Below are positions 23,824 to 35,775 of a stretch of 64,000 bases of DNA, piece after piece. This stretch comes from Crocodylus rhombifer (lineage: Eukaryota; Chordata; Crocodylia; Crocodylidae): assembly GCA_038503035.1 (NCBI GenBank), contig JAVSML010024021.1, positions 188,312 to 252,311 on the forward strand, given 5' to 3'. Both the position numbers and the translations under genes were made by a program. A model generated the notes under the pieces. That model saw only the letters and a program-made list of their open reading frames with translations. It did not search any database and was not told the DNA's origin. Every line of letters begins with the position of its first letter. Positions within the stretch are counted from its first letter, which is position 1.

Positions 23824-24466
23824 CAGAAATGGATCCAGGATTTTACAAAAGGCTGGGGGTGCAGTTGGGTGCTGCAGGGGTAGCTGTACACCTGCTCCCA
23901 GCCTTCTGCTCCCCGTCTCCACACTGGGCTGGGCAGACCTGATCCAGGAGCAACAACCAGGGACTTAAGACCAAAAGAAGGGACTTCCCCCTTCCCCTCT
24001 GACTGACAGGCATGTCCCCTTCCATTTCCTCCTCCCCTGCCTGCCACTGATGGTGTCTGTGCTGTCCCACAGGTGAGGGGAAGCTCTTGCCCTACTCCAG
24101 CCAAGTTATGCAGGGGCTATACTCAATTGGAATTGCAGCAGCAGTAGAAGTGGTGGCTGGACACTTTATCTGTTCCCGTCCCTGTCCCTGTCCCAGCTCT
24201 GGGGTTAGTAGGGAATACCCAGAGGGAGTAGGTAGGGATGGGGAAATGCATCCAGCCCCTGCACAGCCCCCAGAATAGCACTGACACTGGCAGTGGCAGG
24301 CAGGAGAAGGCAGAATGGAAAGAAATGCACCTTTGAGCATGGAAAGGAAGGGAGGAAGGATTTTTTTCCTTCTTCAGGCTTATTATGTTCCTAGCTGCTG
24401 CTCCTACAGCATGGTCAGAAAGGGGGATGTGGTTGTACCACTGCACCCCTTCTGGATCTGCCCACA
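23824..24466. mobile_element. hAT-like element with GGATCCAG-type ends
   Basis: The left end has atggatccaggattttacaa followed by ggctgggggtgcag. The right end has ctgcaccccttctggatctg, roughly the reverse complement of the left. Such GGATCCAG/CTGGATC ends fit a known style of vertebrate hAT MITE. The interior is GC-rich and contains a short CCCTGT repeat (about 24176-24192). There is no clear target duplication, and the overlapping frames on both strands have no domain. Confidence 0.5.
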
Positions 24467-24577
24467 GCAAGGTGAGCTGTCACATTTAATGACAGAATAT
24501 AGGTAATTGCATAACAAATGTAGATAAAGAAACAAAAATTATGAATGATCTTTAAATAATACAGAGGTTCTTATAAC
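24467..24577. other. Unique AT-rich spacer
   Basis: A short AT-rich interval between two TIR elements with nothing else recognised. Confidence 0.5.
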
Positions 24578-25040
24578 TAGGGATCTACCTAAATGCCACT
24601 GAGGCAAAAGAAAAATCATATGCAGCTTACAGTGTGTGGTACCATTTTCATGGTTTTTTCATGCCCCTCAACCCACCACTGAATGTTCAAGAAGGCTGCC
24701 CATCGTGCAGCCTGGCCTCTTGCTGCTGATTGGTATAGAGGGGCAGAGCCATATGATGGGGAGCTGTCTCAATCAATCAACAGTGAGGGGTATGGAGTGG
24801 CTGCCATCTTTGCTGCTCCCCTTCATGTGGGTGACTTCCCTCCCTCCTCTGGCAGACTACAAGGCCACAGTGACCCTCATGACCTCTGGCTCCCACTGGG
24901 GAACCAGAATTTTAATTTTAGGTAGGCTTTTTATTTTCCTGATGATTCATGGGGATTGCCATTTTTGCAGGCTTTGCAGAAACTGGTTTGTTTGTTTTTT
25001 TCACTGTTTCTGCAAAAAACACAAATAGGGTAGGTCCCTC
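24578..25040. mobile_element. MITE family C copy 1 (TAGGGATCTACC ends)
   Basis: The left end TAGGGATCTACC and right end GGTAGGTCCCTC are complementary with few mismatches. The flanking octamers cttataac and cttacata match at 5-6 positions, hinting at an 8-bp duplication. Reverse-complementing this copy aligns it along most of its length with 37453-37899. Shared landmarks are the ends, a ccagtggga/ccagaggaa block, ggccact/ggccac phrases and cactgattg-like then ccaatcagca segments. It is about 463 bp with no transposase. It is probably hAT. Confidence 0.75.
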
Positions 25041-28000
25041 CTTACATATAAGCATATAAGCACATACTGAATTTTGCCCTGTTCATCAAATCACTAACAC
25101 ATGAAGTTTATGGAAACTTAGGCTGATACTTCTGTGTTTTACTGAATGGGAAATGAAATAGGACCATTGTTATCCTGAATGGAAAGTCTTCACATGTTAG
25201 AAAGGAAAAAGAAAAAACCAAACAAAACAGAAGTTGTGCGTTTAATAACTAATTAGTCATCCTAAAGAACTACTCACCACATGTTCAAGATGAGTATGAC
25301 ATTCAGAAGAAATTGTTTCACATGTGTGAAAAATACTTTGTCCACCTACATATGACTAAATGAAACAATAGTGCATCAAAATTCCCTTCTTCCTTCCTAC
25401 AGTGTTAAAATATGTCTCTCTGGCATTCACTGGAGGCCATAATCCATCAATTTTTCTCTCTGAGCTTAATATTTTTTTAAATACCCCCTAGCACACAGTG
25501 CACAAAAACAATACTATATCTTTTACACAGAAAAAGTCCATCAAATTCTCTCTCACATGATGTTTTAAAAGCTATTATATACCCTGCAAATGCATATTCA
25601 CACATACAATATAATATGTATTATCTAAGTAGTATCTAACAATTTGTTTTTCCCCAAAATAAGTTGCAATTAAAAACACATCTTACATGGATCTGAAATG
25701 CAGATTCATTTAAAACTGTCAATAATGCTTGTCCTTCAGGCCAGGATTCAAATGTCAAGATGTAGCACAAGTCTTTTTTAGCAGCCTCCTCATTTTTATA
25801 TAGATGGAGTATAGAGTTGCCTTTAGCTCTGAGCATCTTTAAAAAAAAATGACTGGCTGTCTGCCTGTCATCTTTTTGACTCCCATTTCTATTTGAAAAA
25901 ACACAATGTGGGTTTTTTAAAATAATGGCCTTATACTACAGTAATAATGTGCCAGTGTGTGTACATATGTGTGTGTGTGCGTGCATGCATGCATGTGTGA
26001 GAGTAGATACTGTGTACATGATATATTCATGTTACACCTATACACAAGTTAATATTTACCACATCAAATTATTTGAGCTACCGCAATCATTCCTCAGTCT
26101 AAATATTGGGGAAATGTTTATTATCCCGATACCATAGTATGTTAATTATTGGTAAAAGTTGAATTTTAATAGCAACCAATGTAATATAATGATGCACACT
26201 TACTGAGTTCATACATGTACGGCACACATAAGCAAAAGCAAATCCTTTACAGACCTTTATTCAGTCAGTGAAATCTATCTTTAGAATGGATTCACATAAT
26301 CCATTTCCTTCTAAGCAGGCAGACATATTACATTTAAATATATTCAATAGTGTCAGACAGTGATGACTTGATGCATCCAAGCCCTGCTTTATAACAAGAG
26401 AATTCACACTTGGCAGCATTAGTGGAAGTTTCAAAACCTCTAGCACTGAAACTATGGCTGTTGACAGCTTCCAGACCCATTAGAGAACATCATGATGTTT
26501 TAGTCTACACAAGACTAGAATAAGCCTTCCCTGAATTGATGTCATTGTATAATGTTATGCTTGACCTTTGGCTTCCTTGGTATTATATAACTGCAGGAGA
26601 ATGCCTGGTTTTCTTGTTTGCATTATTAGGGTTGTGTATTATTAAATCTCCTTTATAATAGACTCAGGCTTTTATTCTTCATTCTCATTAAAATATAGAT
26701 GCCTACATATGCAAAGAACCATACTTCTTCCATCTATTTTAAACACAGTGCCTTAGTAAGCACTTCTAGCAAGTGGAGAAAATCTTTTTATTATGCAAAA
26801 CTTTGCAATGCACATCAAATGGTATATAATAAGGTCAACATTTCCTTTTCAGTAGCTGGAGTTTCACTATTGCATTTTTATTTTAAAATGACTTTAGAGC
26901 CCAATAAAGGTGTCAAATTGCCAGTGCTCAGATCTTAAGTTTATCCAGGAAATGGATAAAGTATGAAGACAGAAAAAAACAGGGGTTCAAGCATGATGCA
27001 GTCTGGAGAGTGTAAAAACATATTTATTCTAAATGCCCTACTAATGTCTCTTGCAGAATTTGAAGGGTTATCATCATGAGTTATTGCCATATTGTATTAA
27101 TCACTGACATCTCAAGTCATCAGTTTTTACTTTGTGTTATGGCCAACAGTTATACTTAAAATCAAATACCAAACAATGTTTAGAAGTTAGTTTGAAATAA
27201 AAATACAGAAATATTTAATAATTTACTTTATAGTCAAAGTTAAAGCAAGGTAAATATCTCTATAGCATATATTCATTTGAATACAGTTTTCTCGTGCAAT
27301 TTCTGTCAAAATCAAACCAAGCTCCACTAGTGAAAATAGTCCAAGACCTAACTTCTTGCTCAAATTGTAAATTTTACAAAAGAATCATAGAAAAGACCTA
27401 CCATTTCACTTAATTAGAGCCTTTAACATTGCAAATAAACAATAAAGTCATAAAATTGAATTTAAAATATTCACAATAAATTATTTTTAAAAAATCTTAG
27501 TTCAGGAATTATTCTAGGAAGAATGCCAAACAAATTAATCTTGCTGAAAAAATACAAATATGTTCATATAATTTGCAAAATGAAAAAAGCACATTTGTGC
27601 AAGGATGCTTTTCTTGCAGTTCATATTGCCAGATATGTTAAAAGTTGTATATTTGAAAACTAAAATAGTTAAGATGCAGATATATCTTTAAAATTAACAT
27701 ATTCCTGTATTTCCTCCAAAATATGGTCATGTGCCATTCTTACTCATGTTCTGTAGTTCCTACTCAACCTCCAAATTGTAACTTTAATCAGCACCTTACT
27801 CTTTATAATAATCTTGGGTAAGTAGGCTGGCTACTTTGGAAATCTATAAAATTGAGCTGCATGGCATTGGTGAATGTATGTTATCATGATTAAGAAAAAT
27901 GCAGCAAAAAGTCATCTGTGTGTTTTTCAACTCCCACTTTCTTAAAATTCTGATTTTATTTTATTTTTAATTCAGGGTCACTGAAATGTGTTAACATGGA

Positions 28001-28984
28001 ATCAAGAGAATTTGAAACACTTTATTTGTATAGAACAAAAAGGGTGCAGGGGAACTGGACCCTCTGGAGTCGCATGAATTACAGAACCATACAGTCCTGT
28101 GAGCTAGATTCTCCTGAATTCCATTCACATTCCTGCCACTTAGTAGAGTTTTATGTTCTACTTTGACAGAATGAGGTATCCACTTTAAAATTAAACTTGA
28201 GCTATCACTGGGTTCTCCTCCATAATATCTCTTGTGCATCCTGGGAGACTCTGAAGTGTGATTGTGACCACCAGCACCTTGACTTATACAACAGGGACTA
28301 AGCTAGGATACTTTGGAATTAAAGCCACATATTTTCAGCTTGAGCTAAAGAACTAGACTCATAGCTAGGGACTGTAATAAAATCACCATAAGTGCACTGG
28401 AATATGCAGTGGATAATCCAGGTCTCTCTGATAGTTTTCCCATCCCTCTAGAAGAGAGTCCTAGCAACACCTCTATGCCTTTTTTCTGTGAACTGCTAAG
28501 AGAATGGCTTTCTCACTTTTTACTGATAGCATGGTTCTTAACAGCCTCCAGTCATACACCAGACTTTCCTCCTCACTCTTATCTTTCATTCTTAGTCCAT
28601 ACAGTCATTAAATAGATTTGCTGTCTCACCAAATATAATTTGGATTTGCTAAGATGCATTTGCTTTTATGGAATAAATGGCACACTCAGCGGTTTAAGAC
28701 TTCTGATATGGTCAGGTCAGATAGGATTTGTGTCGAGCTGCCACTTTGGTTTCAATGTTAGCTGCTCCATGTTCTTGGCTTTCAGAATGACACATTAGCG
28801 CCTGGATATCATGGTGTTTGGCAGGCTAGAAAGAGACTGATAGCTGGACTCTAAATCATGATCTGAACAGTCTTATTGGCTTAATTCTTGTTTTTTACAA
28901 TAAACTTTTACCTATCTCACCATTCCATTGAATTATATACTACTACTATTCTTTGCTATGAGAAACATTAATGTAACAAAAGTT
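25041..28984. other. Long unique AT-rich tract
   Basis: No gene, RNA or transposon that I can support across nearly 4 kb apart from a TG/CATG simple tract at about 25954-25998. The composition is strongly A/T, with many short polyA/polyT runs. If any conserved non-coding element exists in this window, long clean tracts such as this are where it could lie, but nothing in the sequence proves one. Confidence 0.5.
25954..25998. repeat. TG/CATG simple tract
   Basis: Alternating TG repeats with gcatgcatgcatg variants. Confidence 0.85.
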
Positions 28985-29740
28985 GTTATGTTTCGCATAA
29001 TTGTTTCTCATTCTAATAAAGCAGAAGATGGACATTGATGAAGAAATCCAGCATCACCTTAGAAGTGCAAGTACAGCCTTCAGATGCCTGAAGAAATGAA
29101 TATTTCTGTGACACATGATTCAAAACCAAGCTCATAGTTATCGAGCACTCACGATGCCTACCTTACTGTATGGAGCAGAGACATGGACAACATACAGGAG
29201 ACAGCTCAAGTCACAAGACAAGTACCATCAATGTTGCCTGTGGAAGAACCTTTGAATCCAGTGGAAAGACAAATGCACCAATATTAGCGCCCTCTCACAA
29301 GCAACATGAACTTTGCTGGGCTGGCCACAACATCTGGATGTCTGGCGATAGATTCCCAAAGCAAGTTTTATTCTCCCAGCTCAAGAGGAGGGCAGAGAAA
29401 GCACTTCAAGGACCTCCTCAAAGCCAATGTGAAAAAAATGTTATATTGACATCGACTTGTGGGAAACTATTGCCCAGCCCTGCACTAAATGGAAGTCTGC
29501 TGCAAGGATCTCAGTACTTTGAAACCTTACAGTAACAACAGGAGATGGAAAATCAAAAGCAGCAGAAACAGCATGTCACAGAATGAATCAAGAATCTAAA
29601 GCCACCTACCCCACATGGAAACATATACCAGAGTTGCAAAAGAATCTGTTGATCCCAGATCAGCCTCATCAGCCATCTTCAGACCCATAGATGAAGCAAC
29701 TGTAGAAGATAATAATCCTCAACTGTAAGGGATCGCCAGA
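28985..29740 (+). pseudogene. Non-CR1 LINE reverse transcriptase C-terminal remnant
   Basis: The translation contains EIQHHLRSASTAFRCLKK near 29040, YGAETWTTYRRQLKSQDKYH near 29168-29230, and ELCWAGHNIWMSGDRFPKQV near 29310-29370. FSQLKRRAEK then follows. This order (LLYG-ETWT, then LRW-GH--RM, then a basic PKQ--L-L segment) is the C-terminal region after the polymerase in a family of animal LINEs distinct from CR1. I cannot settle the clade (RTE-like or relative). Frameshifts separate the blocks, and I did not identify the polymerase core upstream. It is a truncated, dead relic. Confidence 0.72.
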
Positions 29741-32119
29741 GTTGACACTGATTTCTTCCTACAGTCATTTTGATTACTAATTGGTTGATTTAACTATCTG
29801 GAATAAACAATCCTCAGCACAGACCTTTGTGGAAACTCAGTCAGTTCTGAGATGAAGGCAATGCCATCACGCTTGGGTCTTCTGTACAAGAATCTGGAGT
29901 TTTAAGTTAAACTCATTCAATTTTATTTAAAAAACCTGATGGGATAAAGGGATCAGCTTAGCTGATCTATTTAATCCTCATTTCATTTTCCCCAGTCTAG
30001 CTCTTTTGCATATCTCCAACAGAGGAACTTCATAAACACTCAGATCTGTGAAACAAATATTAACCTATTGATATTTCCTTGGCATCCACTGAGTTTCCTA
30101 AAGGCTATATCGATTATGTTGACAGTGCAGCACAGTGTTCAACAGGGATAGCTTGAAGTGAATATGAAAATGACTGAGATCTTTTACCTCATACATTATT
30201 GTTTTACTATCTGCCAATTGATGCAATCTAGTCAATGCCAAATGCACAAATGTTGTTTTTGAGGATTATTCCTATGAGCCCCGGGGATGTTATATTATGA
30301 CAGTATCTAGAGACAGGAATTCTATCACAGAGAAGAAGCTGTCCTTAATGTACCTTTTGCTTTGGTATAAAAAAATTAGTTGAAGGTTATAGACAGCTGA
30401 GAACCCCTTAAAACTAGATTGCCTTGAGAAATGTAGGGGGCTCTCCTCAGGCAATGATTTGCCTATTTTGTGTCTAAAAACCCTGTGACCAAGTCCAAAA
30501 ATAATGCCCAATTGCCAGTGAAAAGGGTTAAGTTCACTTAAGCTTCTGATCCCTCTATAAGGTGGAGAATAAAAGGGGGAATTCTTTGGAAGAGCTAATA
30601 CACCCAAAGATTTATATCTGTGAGGATGTATTTGGTGCCTCTAATTATAGTAAGATTTCTTTTCTATAAATTCATTCTTATAAAAACAAAAGACTTGAAG
30701 AAAAAGCTACTGGTTTTTAACCTGGATTCATTGTGCACTTCGGTTGGTTGCCCAGAAAATATAGAGCTTGCATCTCAAATTGACCACTAGAGAATTGTAG
30801 AATTGGCATGTCTCTCTGTGAGAGCATTGCAGGGAACAGGCAAGAGATGCCAGGAACAGCTGTGCAGCAGCCCACTCTCACCGGATCTCATGCTGTACCT
30901 AAGGCATGGCATTTTAAAAGTAGCCTCTCCCTCTGGATTGGAGGAGAAACACTTGGTAGAGCTATTTAGGGTCTAGGTAAGGGGCAGAATGAGGATGACA
31001 CCATCAGACAGTGGTGTGCACTTACTCCCGGTATAGCAAGAACCTGGAAGTGAGAGTCCTCCAGCAGACTAGAGCTGTAAGCCTGCAAGCTGACAGTCAC
31101 CGGAAGGCCACTGAAGAGTCTAATGGTATGGGGGAAAAGGGAGAAGGCTGACCCCTAGTGAAGCTTCAGGAGAAGAAGAAGTTTCCAGTTGCTGATGCCT
31201 GGCAAGTGGACTGCAAGGATTAGTAGCCACAGTCTTGTGCTGGACCAGAAAGCAAGGAATCTGGATGAGTAATGAAGTTGATTTTTTGGGGGGGGGGGGG
31301 GGGGGAAGAGAGGGGCAGATTTTGTACTTTTTTTAAAATTTTTTTTGCTGTGGGTTAATTAAGTATTTGTGATTCCCATTTTGAGTCAGGAGATTTTCCT
31401 CCCAGGGTTGTATAAAGGATTTAGCCATAACCTCTACTAAACTGCATCTAAAGGGAGGAGAACTGAAGAGCAAAAGAGGGATGGAAGTGTTGTCCTCACA
31501 GTGGCATTAGGCCCTGGACTGTGGTAGCCTGCTGTATTTTTTTCTTTTGTCTGTGATCGAGGCTATACCTGAGGAACAGCCATTATTGAGAGTTGTGTGT
31601 GCAGTTGTCCCTTCATATTCAGCTTGCATTCAACCCAAGAGTTGTGTGGAGTCCACAGAAATTGAAGAGTGACAGAGACACCGAACATTGCTGCCAAAGT
31701 ACATCAAATGTGGTTAAGGTGGGGTAAAGGGGAAGTTAGAGCCCCATGAGAAGATTGGTTTACATTTACTAGTATTACTGTCAGTCCATTTCCTACAACT
31801 CCCATGAATTTATATGCGATAACAGCAAGTCATGGCAGGCAAGAGCACTCCATCTAAGTGGTTTGGACTACAATGATTTTAGACCAAATTGATAGTGGTG
31901 TAGGCCTGCTATGTTCTGGCCTGGCAGGGGTTGCTGAAGGCCTCCTGAAGTTGAGTGCTCTGACACTCTTTCTGATGTAATACACCAAGTCCTGATTCCA
32001 AAATCTTTATCCTTTCCAAATTATTGTCTTTCGAGGATTTTTGATCCATGAAAAGCAATTCACTGAGATCTCCTAAGCTAATTTCTGTTGACCAAATTCC
32101 ACAGTATTTCACAGGAATA
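29741..32119. other. Unassigned sequence
   Basis: No gene recognised. From about 30770 to 31590 the sequence is less AT-rich and richer in purines, with phrases such as ctggaagtgagagtcc, and contains an 18-G run. It might be an unrecognised repeat or LTR-type element, but I found no matching ends. Confidence 0.4.
31288..31305. repeat. G18 homopolymer
   Basis: Eighteen consecutive G, followed by aagagagggg. Such runs are prone to sequencing error and could form G-quadruplexes. Confidence 0.9.
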
Positions 32120-32201
32120 AGGATGATCCTGCCTTGAGTGGGAGGTTGGACTAAATGACCTTCTATGGTCCTTTCCAGCCATACTTTTCCATGATCCTAC
32201 A
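32120..32201 (+). mobile_element. CR1 3'-end fragment, sense
   Basis: The stretch includes gttggactaaatgacct, tctatggtcctttccagcc and ccatgatcct, a CR1 3' terminus in forward orientation. Coding parts are absent, so it is severely 5'-truncated. Confidence 0.82.
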
Positions 32202-33039
32202 ATCAACTCCCCCTTTTCTAAGTATATACAGGCTTTACATCAATATAGCAGTAACAACCCATGAGATATTCTACAGGCAAATTTGCTCTGATGAGACATG
32301 CCTGAAAAATATTGGTAGCTATCTATGTATCTTCTAGTCAAAGTCAGTCATATCTACAACTGAATTCACTGAGTTATTGTCCAAACCTATGTGATAACAG
32401 GATGTGGATGTAATGCTTACTAATGGGGAAAAGCAAAGCTAAAGAAAATATCCAAGTAATAAAAATCTGCTACGTTACTAATTTGTAGAGAGCTTTTATA
32501 ACTTATTACAAAGTAGGAGGAACCCCCCACCCCAAACTACCAACTATAGTTTAACTCAGATTAATATTATTTCAACTTTTTTTTTACACTGACAAGTGTA
32601 AACATTTTTTAAAACTTATTTGAAATCAGCCAAGAAGTTTCTGGTAAGTTCTTGTATCTTTTTGTGCTGAAGAAATCAGGTAGAACTGGACTGTCATATT
32701 ATGCTAAGACCATGCGTACAACAAAAAACAGTTATGGTAAAAGTGATGGAGTGTGTGCAGATATTCTGAGCAAGGGTGGTGGTGGTATTTGTCAGAGTGG
32801 AGATGTATATAAAAAAGGGGAGGTAAAAAAAATTTAAAAGGAATAAGAAGATGAACCTGAACCAGGAGGTTAATTAGCTGAAATTCACTTTGAACTAACA
32901 GTCTGAAAGAGTGAAGGAACAGCACTGATCACTTGTGTGGAATGCAGCCCACTGGGGAAAGGACGATTGTGTCCAGATATGCAATAGGATACAGTCCACC
33001 TTATACAACATCCCACAACATGACATCTGTAGGGTCAAA
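32202..33039. other. Unique sequence before a CR1 copy
   Basis: No gene recognised. It possibly includes the decayed 5' part of the following CR1. Confidence 0.4.
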
Positions 33040-33059
33040 AATTATTATAGAAACTCAAG

Positions 33060-34527
33060 CAGGATTTCTACAAGAATGTTACCAACAAGAAGAAGGTCAG
33101 GGAAAGTGTGAGTCCCTTACTAAATGGGGGAAGCAATCTAGTGATAGATGATGAGGAAAAGGCTGAAGCATTCAATGCCTTTTTTACTTTGGTCTTCACA
33201 GGCAAAGTGAAGGCTCCCATACTATTGTATCAGGCAGCATTGTTTGCAGAGAGGTTGAACAGCCTTCAGTGGTGAAGGAACAGGTTAGGGACTATTTAGA
33301 AAAGCTGGATGTGTACAAGTCCATGGGGCTCAGAACTACTACAGACCAGTCAGCCTCAACTCAGCCCTGGGAAAAATCATGGAGCTGGTCTTCAAGGAAT
33401 CTATTTCTAAGCACTTGGAGGAGAAGAAAGTAACAAGGAACAGTCAGCACAGATTCACCAAGGGCAAGTCATGCCTGACCAAGCTGACTGCCTTCTATGA
33501 TGAGGAGAGTGGCTCTGTGGATGTGAGGAAAGCAGTAGATGCAGTTGACTTTGACTTTAGCAAGGCCTTTGATATAGTACCTCATGGCATTCTTGCAAGC
33601 AAGCTAAGTCATATGGGTTGGATGAATGAACTGTAACATGGATAGAAGCTGCCTGGATTGTTGGGCTCAATGGGTAGTTATCAATGGCTTAAGGTCTAGT
33701 TGGCAGCTGGTATCAAGTGGAGTGATGCAGGAGTCAGTCATGGGGTTGGTTTTGTTCACTGTCTTCATTAATGATCTGGAAGAAAGGATGGAGTGAACCC
33801 TCAGCGAGTTGGCAGATGACACCGAGCTGGGGGGTATAGTAGAGACATGGCAGGGTAGGGCTATGATTCAGGATGACTTAAAAAAATTGGAGGATTGGGG
33901 CAAAAGAAATCTCATTAGGTTCAATGAGAACAAGTGCAAAGTCCTGCACTTAGGACAAAACAATCCCATACACTATATACAGGCCTGGGACCAACTGGTT
34001 AAGCAGCAGCTTTGCAGCAAAGGACCTCAGGGTTACAGTGAACAATAAGCTGAATATGAGTTAACAGTGTGTCCTTGTTGCCAAGAAGGCTAACAGCATA
34101 CTGGGCTGCATTAGTAGGACCACTGCCAGCACATCAAGGGAAGCAATTATTCCCCTCTGTTTGGCACTGGAGAGGCCACATGTGAATTACTGTGTCTAGT
34201 TTTGGACTCCCACTACAGAAGGGATTTGTACAAGTTGGAAAGTCCAGTGAAGGCTAATGAAAATGGGCAGGGGACTGGGGCATATGACTTCTGAGGAGAG
34301 CCTGGGGGAACTGGGCTTATTTAGTCTTCAGAAAAGAAGATTATGGAGGGATTTGATAGTAGTGTTTAACTACCTATAGGGGGGTTCCAAACAGTATGGA
34401 ACTAGACTGTTCTCAATGGTGGCAGATGACAGAACAAGGGTGACGCTCGCAGGTTGCAGCAAGGGAAATTTAGGTTGGATATTAGGAAAACCTTTCTTAC
34501 TAGGCAGGTGATAAAGCACTAGAACAG
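33060..34527 (+). pseudogene. CR1 ORF2 reverse transcriptase remnant
   Basis: Recognisable stretches are FYKNVTNKKKVRESV (about 33068), DDEEKAEAFNAFF (about 33150) and MELVFKESISKHLEEKKVT (33379). Then come FTKGKSCLTKLTAFYDE, the palm motif as VDFDFSKAFDIVPHGIL (about 33545), and the second catalytic motif as LADDTELGG (about 33810). An FNENKCKVLHLGQNN segment (about 33920) leads into the thumb region. Stops and frameshifts occur between these blocks, and the insertion at 34528 interrupts the C-terminal region. It is not functional. Confidence 0.9.
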
Positions 34528-35624
34528 GTTCCCTCTAAGATGCACATGTGCATGGCCGCACACAATATAAAATCTTGCCATGCACTAACTTTTTAACGTC
34601 AGGCACCCTACCGGAGGGGAGCTGGGCTGTGGCTTCCCAGAGAAGAGCTGGGCACAGAGCGCAGTGGAGGCACCCGAGGCCAGCATGGGACACTTACCGG
34701 AGGCAAGTTCCACACTTCTTATGTGGGACAGGCAGCGGCTCCTCCCCAAGGCAAGGTGGGGCTGGGGGCTGGGACAGAGTGCCTTCTCACTCCCTGAGGC
34801 TAGGAAGGGGGTGGGGCTGGGGGCTGGCACTGGGGAACTGTTTCACCAGTTCCAGGGAACTGCTCCGCTCCCCAGTCCTGACACCATGTGCCTTCTCACT
34901 CCCCAAAGCAAGGTAGGGGCTAGGGCTAGGGCTAGTGCAGGCTCCACCAGCTCCAGGAAACTGCTCCACTCCCCAGCCCCTTCAGGGAAGGTACTTAAAA
35001 AGGATGTAGAAGTTGCTAAGTCCTGTACTAGATATTTGCAAAGTTATGTGAAATTCTTTTGTAGTCAGTTTTATGAGAAAAGTGAACAAATTGGGAAAAT
35101 ATTTTAAAAGCTTTGAAATATGAGTCAAAAGGTTCTGATCATCTTTAATCTCTGCTTATACAGCTAGAAGGTTTTTTTTAAGAATTAAGGAATTGTAGAT
35201 GGGATTGATTAATATAGTTCTGTTTAGTACTGTTATGTTCTGTCTGTTAACAGTTTGTTTTCCTAGGTAACTTCTGTTTCCATTTGCTATGTGTGAAATC
35301 ATAAAAAACAAAATTAGACTGAAAGAAGTTACTGTGTTGAGTTATGACCCTAAAAGGAATCTTCATGGTTACAAAGTGCACAGTACTGGTTCTAGCATTA
35401 ATTTATTGCAGGGGAAATTAAATGTAGGGGAAATCTCAAAGGGGAAATAAAATGGTGACTGATTGGGGAGCATCAGCATAAATGCAGGGAAAGAACCCAT
35501 AAATAAGCAGCAAGAAAGAAGGTAATTGTGGGGTGGACCAAAGTGGCACACGCTAAGGAGGTGGAACCAATTCAGGAACAGACCAAAGCATTGCACTCAT
35601 GGATCGCTACACCTTACATGGAAC
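34528..35624. mobile_element. 1.1-kb TIR element inserted in CR1
   Basis: The left end GTTCCCTCTAAG and the right end CTTACATGGAAC (35613-35624) are complementary at 10 of 12 bases. The insertion is delimited independently by the interrupted CR1. Near the left end is a perfect palindrome tgcacatgtgca. The first half (about 34600-34985) is GC-rich with imperfect repeats of about 110-125 bp. The second half is AT-rich. There is no transposase. It is probably a non-autonomous DNA transposon of hAT style. The target duplication is not clean (aaca shared on both sides). Confidence 0.7.
34740..34985. repeat. GC-rich minisatellite inside the insertion
   Basis: Consecutive units of about 110 bp pass through ccttctcactccc, a gcaaggtgggg/gctaggaaggggg phrase, then caccagttccag or caccagctccag and actgctccgctccccag. 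The last unit contains three GGGCTA hexamers in a row (about 34917-34935). Proline/serine-rich frames on both strands are by-products. Confidence 0.75.
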
Positions 35625-35775
35625 ATTGCTAGAGAGTGGTGGAATCTCCATCATTGGAGGTTTTTAAGCCCTGGTTAGAATGATAGAGTTGGGGGTGGTC
35701 CTGGTTCGAGCAGGGGGCTGGACTAGATGACCTCTCGAGTTCTCTTCCAATCTTTATTTTCTATGATTCTATCGA

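Larger units (their letters stand above)
33040..35775 (+). mobile_element. CR1 LINE split by a 1.1-kb insertion
   Basis: CR1 sequence runs from about 33040 to 34527 and resumes at about 35625-35775. The left side stops in gcactagaacaggtt and the right side resumes ctagagagtggtggaatctcc. These are adjacent in CR1, where the text encodes the conserved WN-LP-EVVESP-like C terminus. The 3' tail ctggactagatgacctctcg and ttctatgattctat is intact. A deletion near 33310-33330 removes part of the fingers region. It is a different subfamily from the 12-kb copy, with a tail closer to that of the 17.5-kb antisense copy. Confidence 0.88.

Noticed and set aside
27375..27400. gaatcatagaaaagacct resembling an antisense CR1 end
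   Set aside because: Only a few bases match and the following sequence is not CR1-like.
29741..31600. Possible LTR element around 30770-31590
   Set aside because: The composition changes, but there is no paired end, poly-A signal context or second copy in the window to support it.
34917..34938. Three GGGCTA hexamers resembling a variant telomere repeat
   Set aside because: They fall within a G-rich minisatellite made of ggggct-type phrases. Three units are not evidence of an interstitial telomere.
34548..35107. Proline/glycine/serine-rich frames on both strands
   Set aside because: They arise from the GC-rich minisatellite inside the transposon inserted in CR1.
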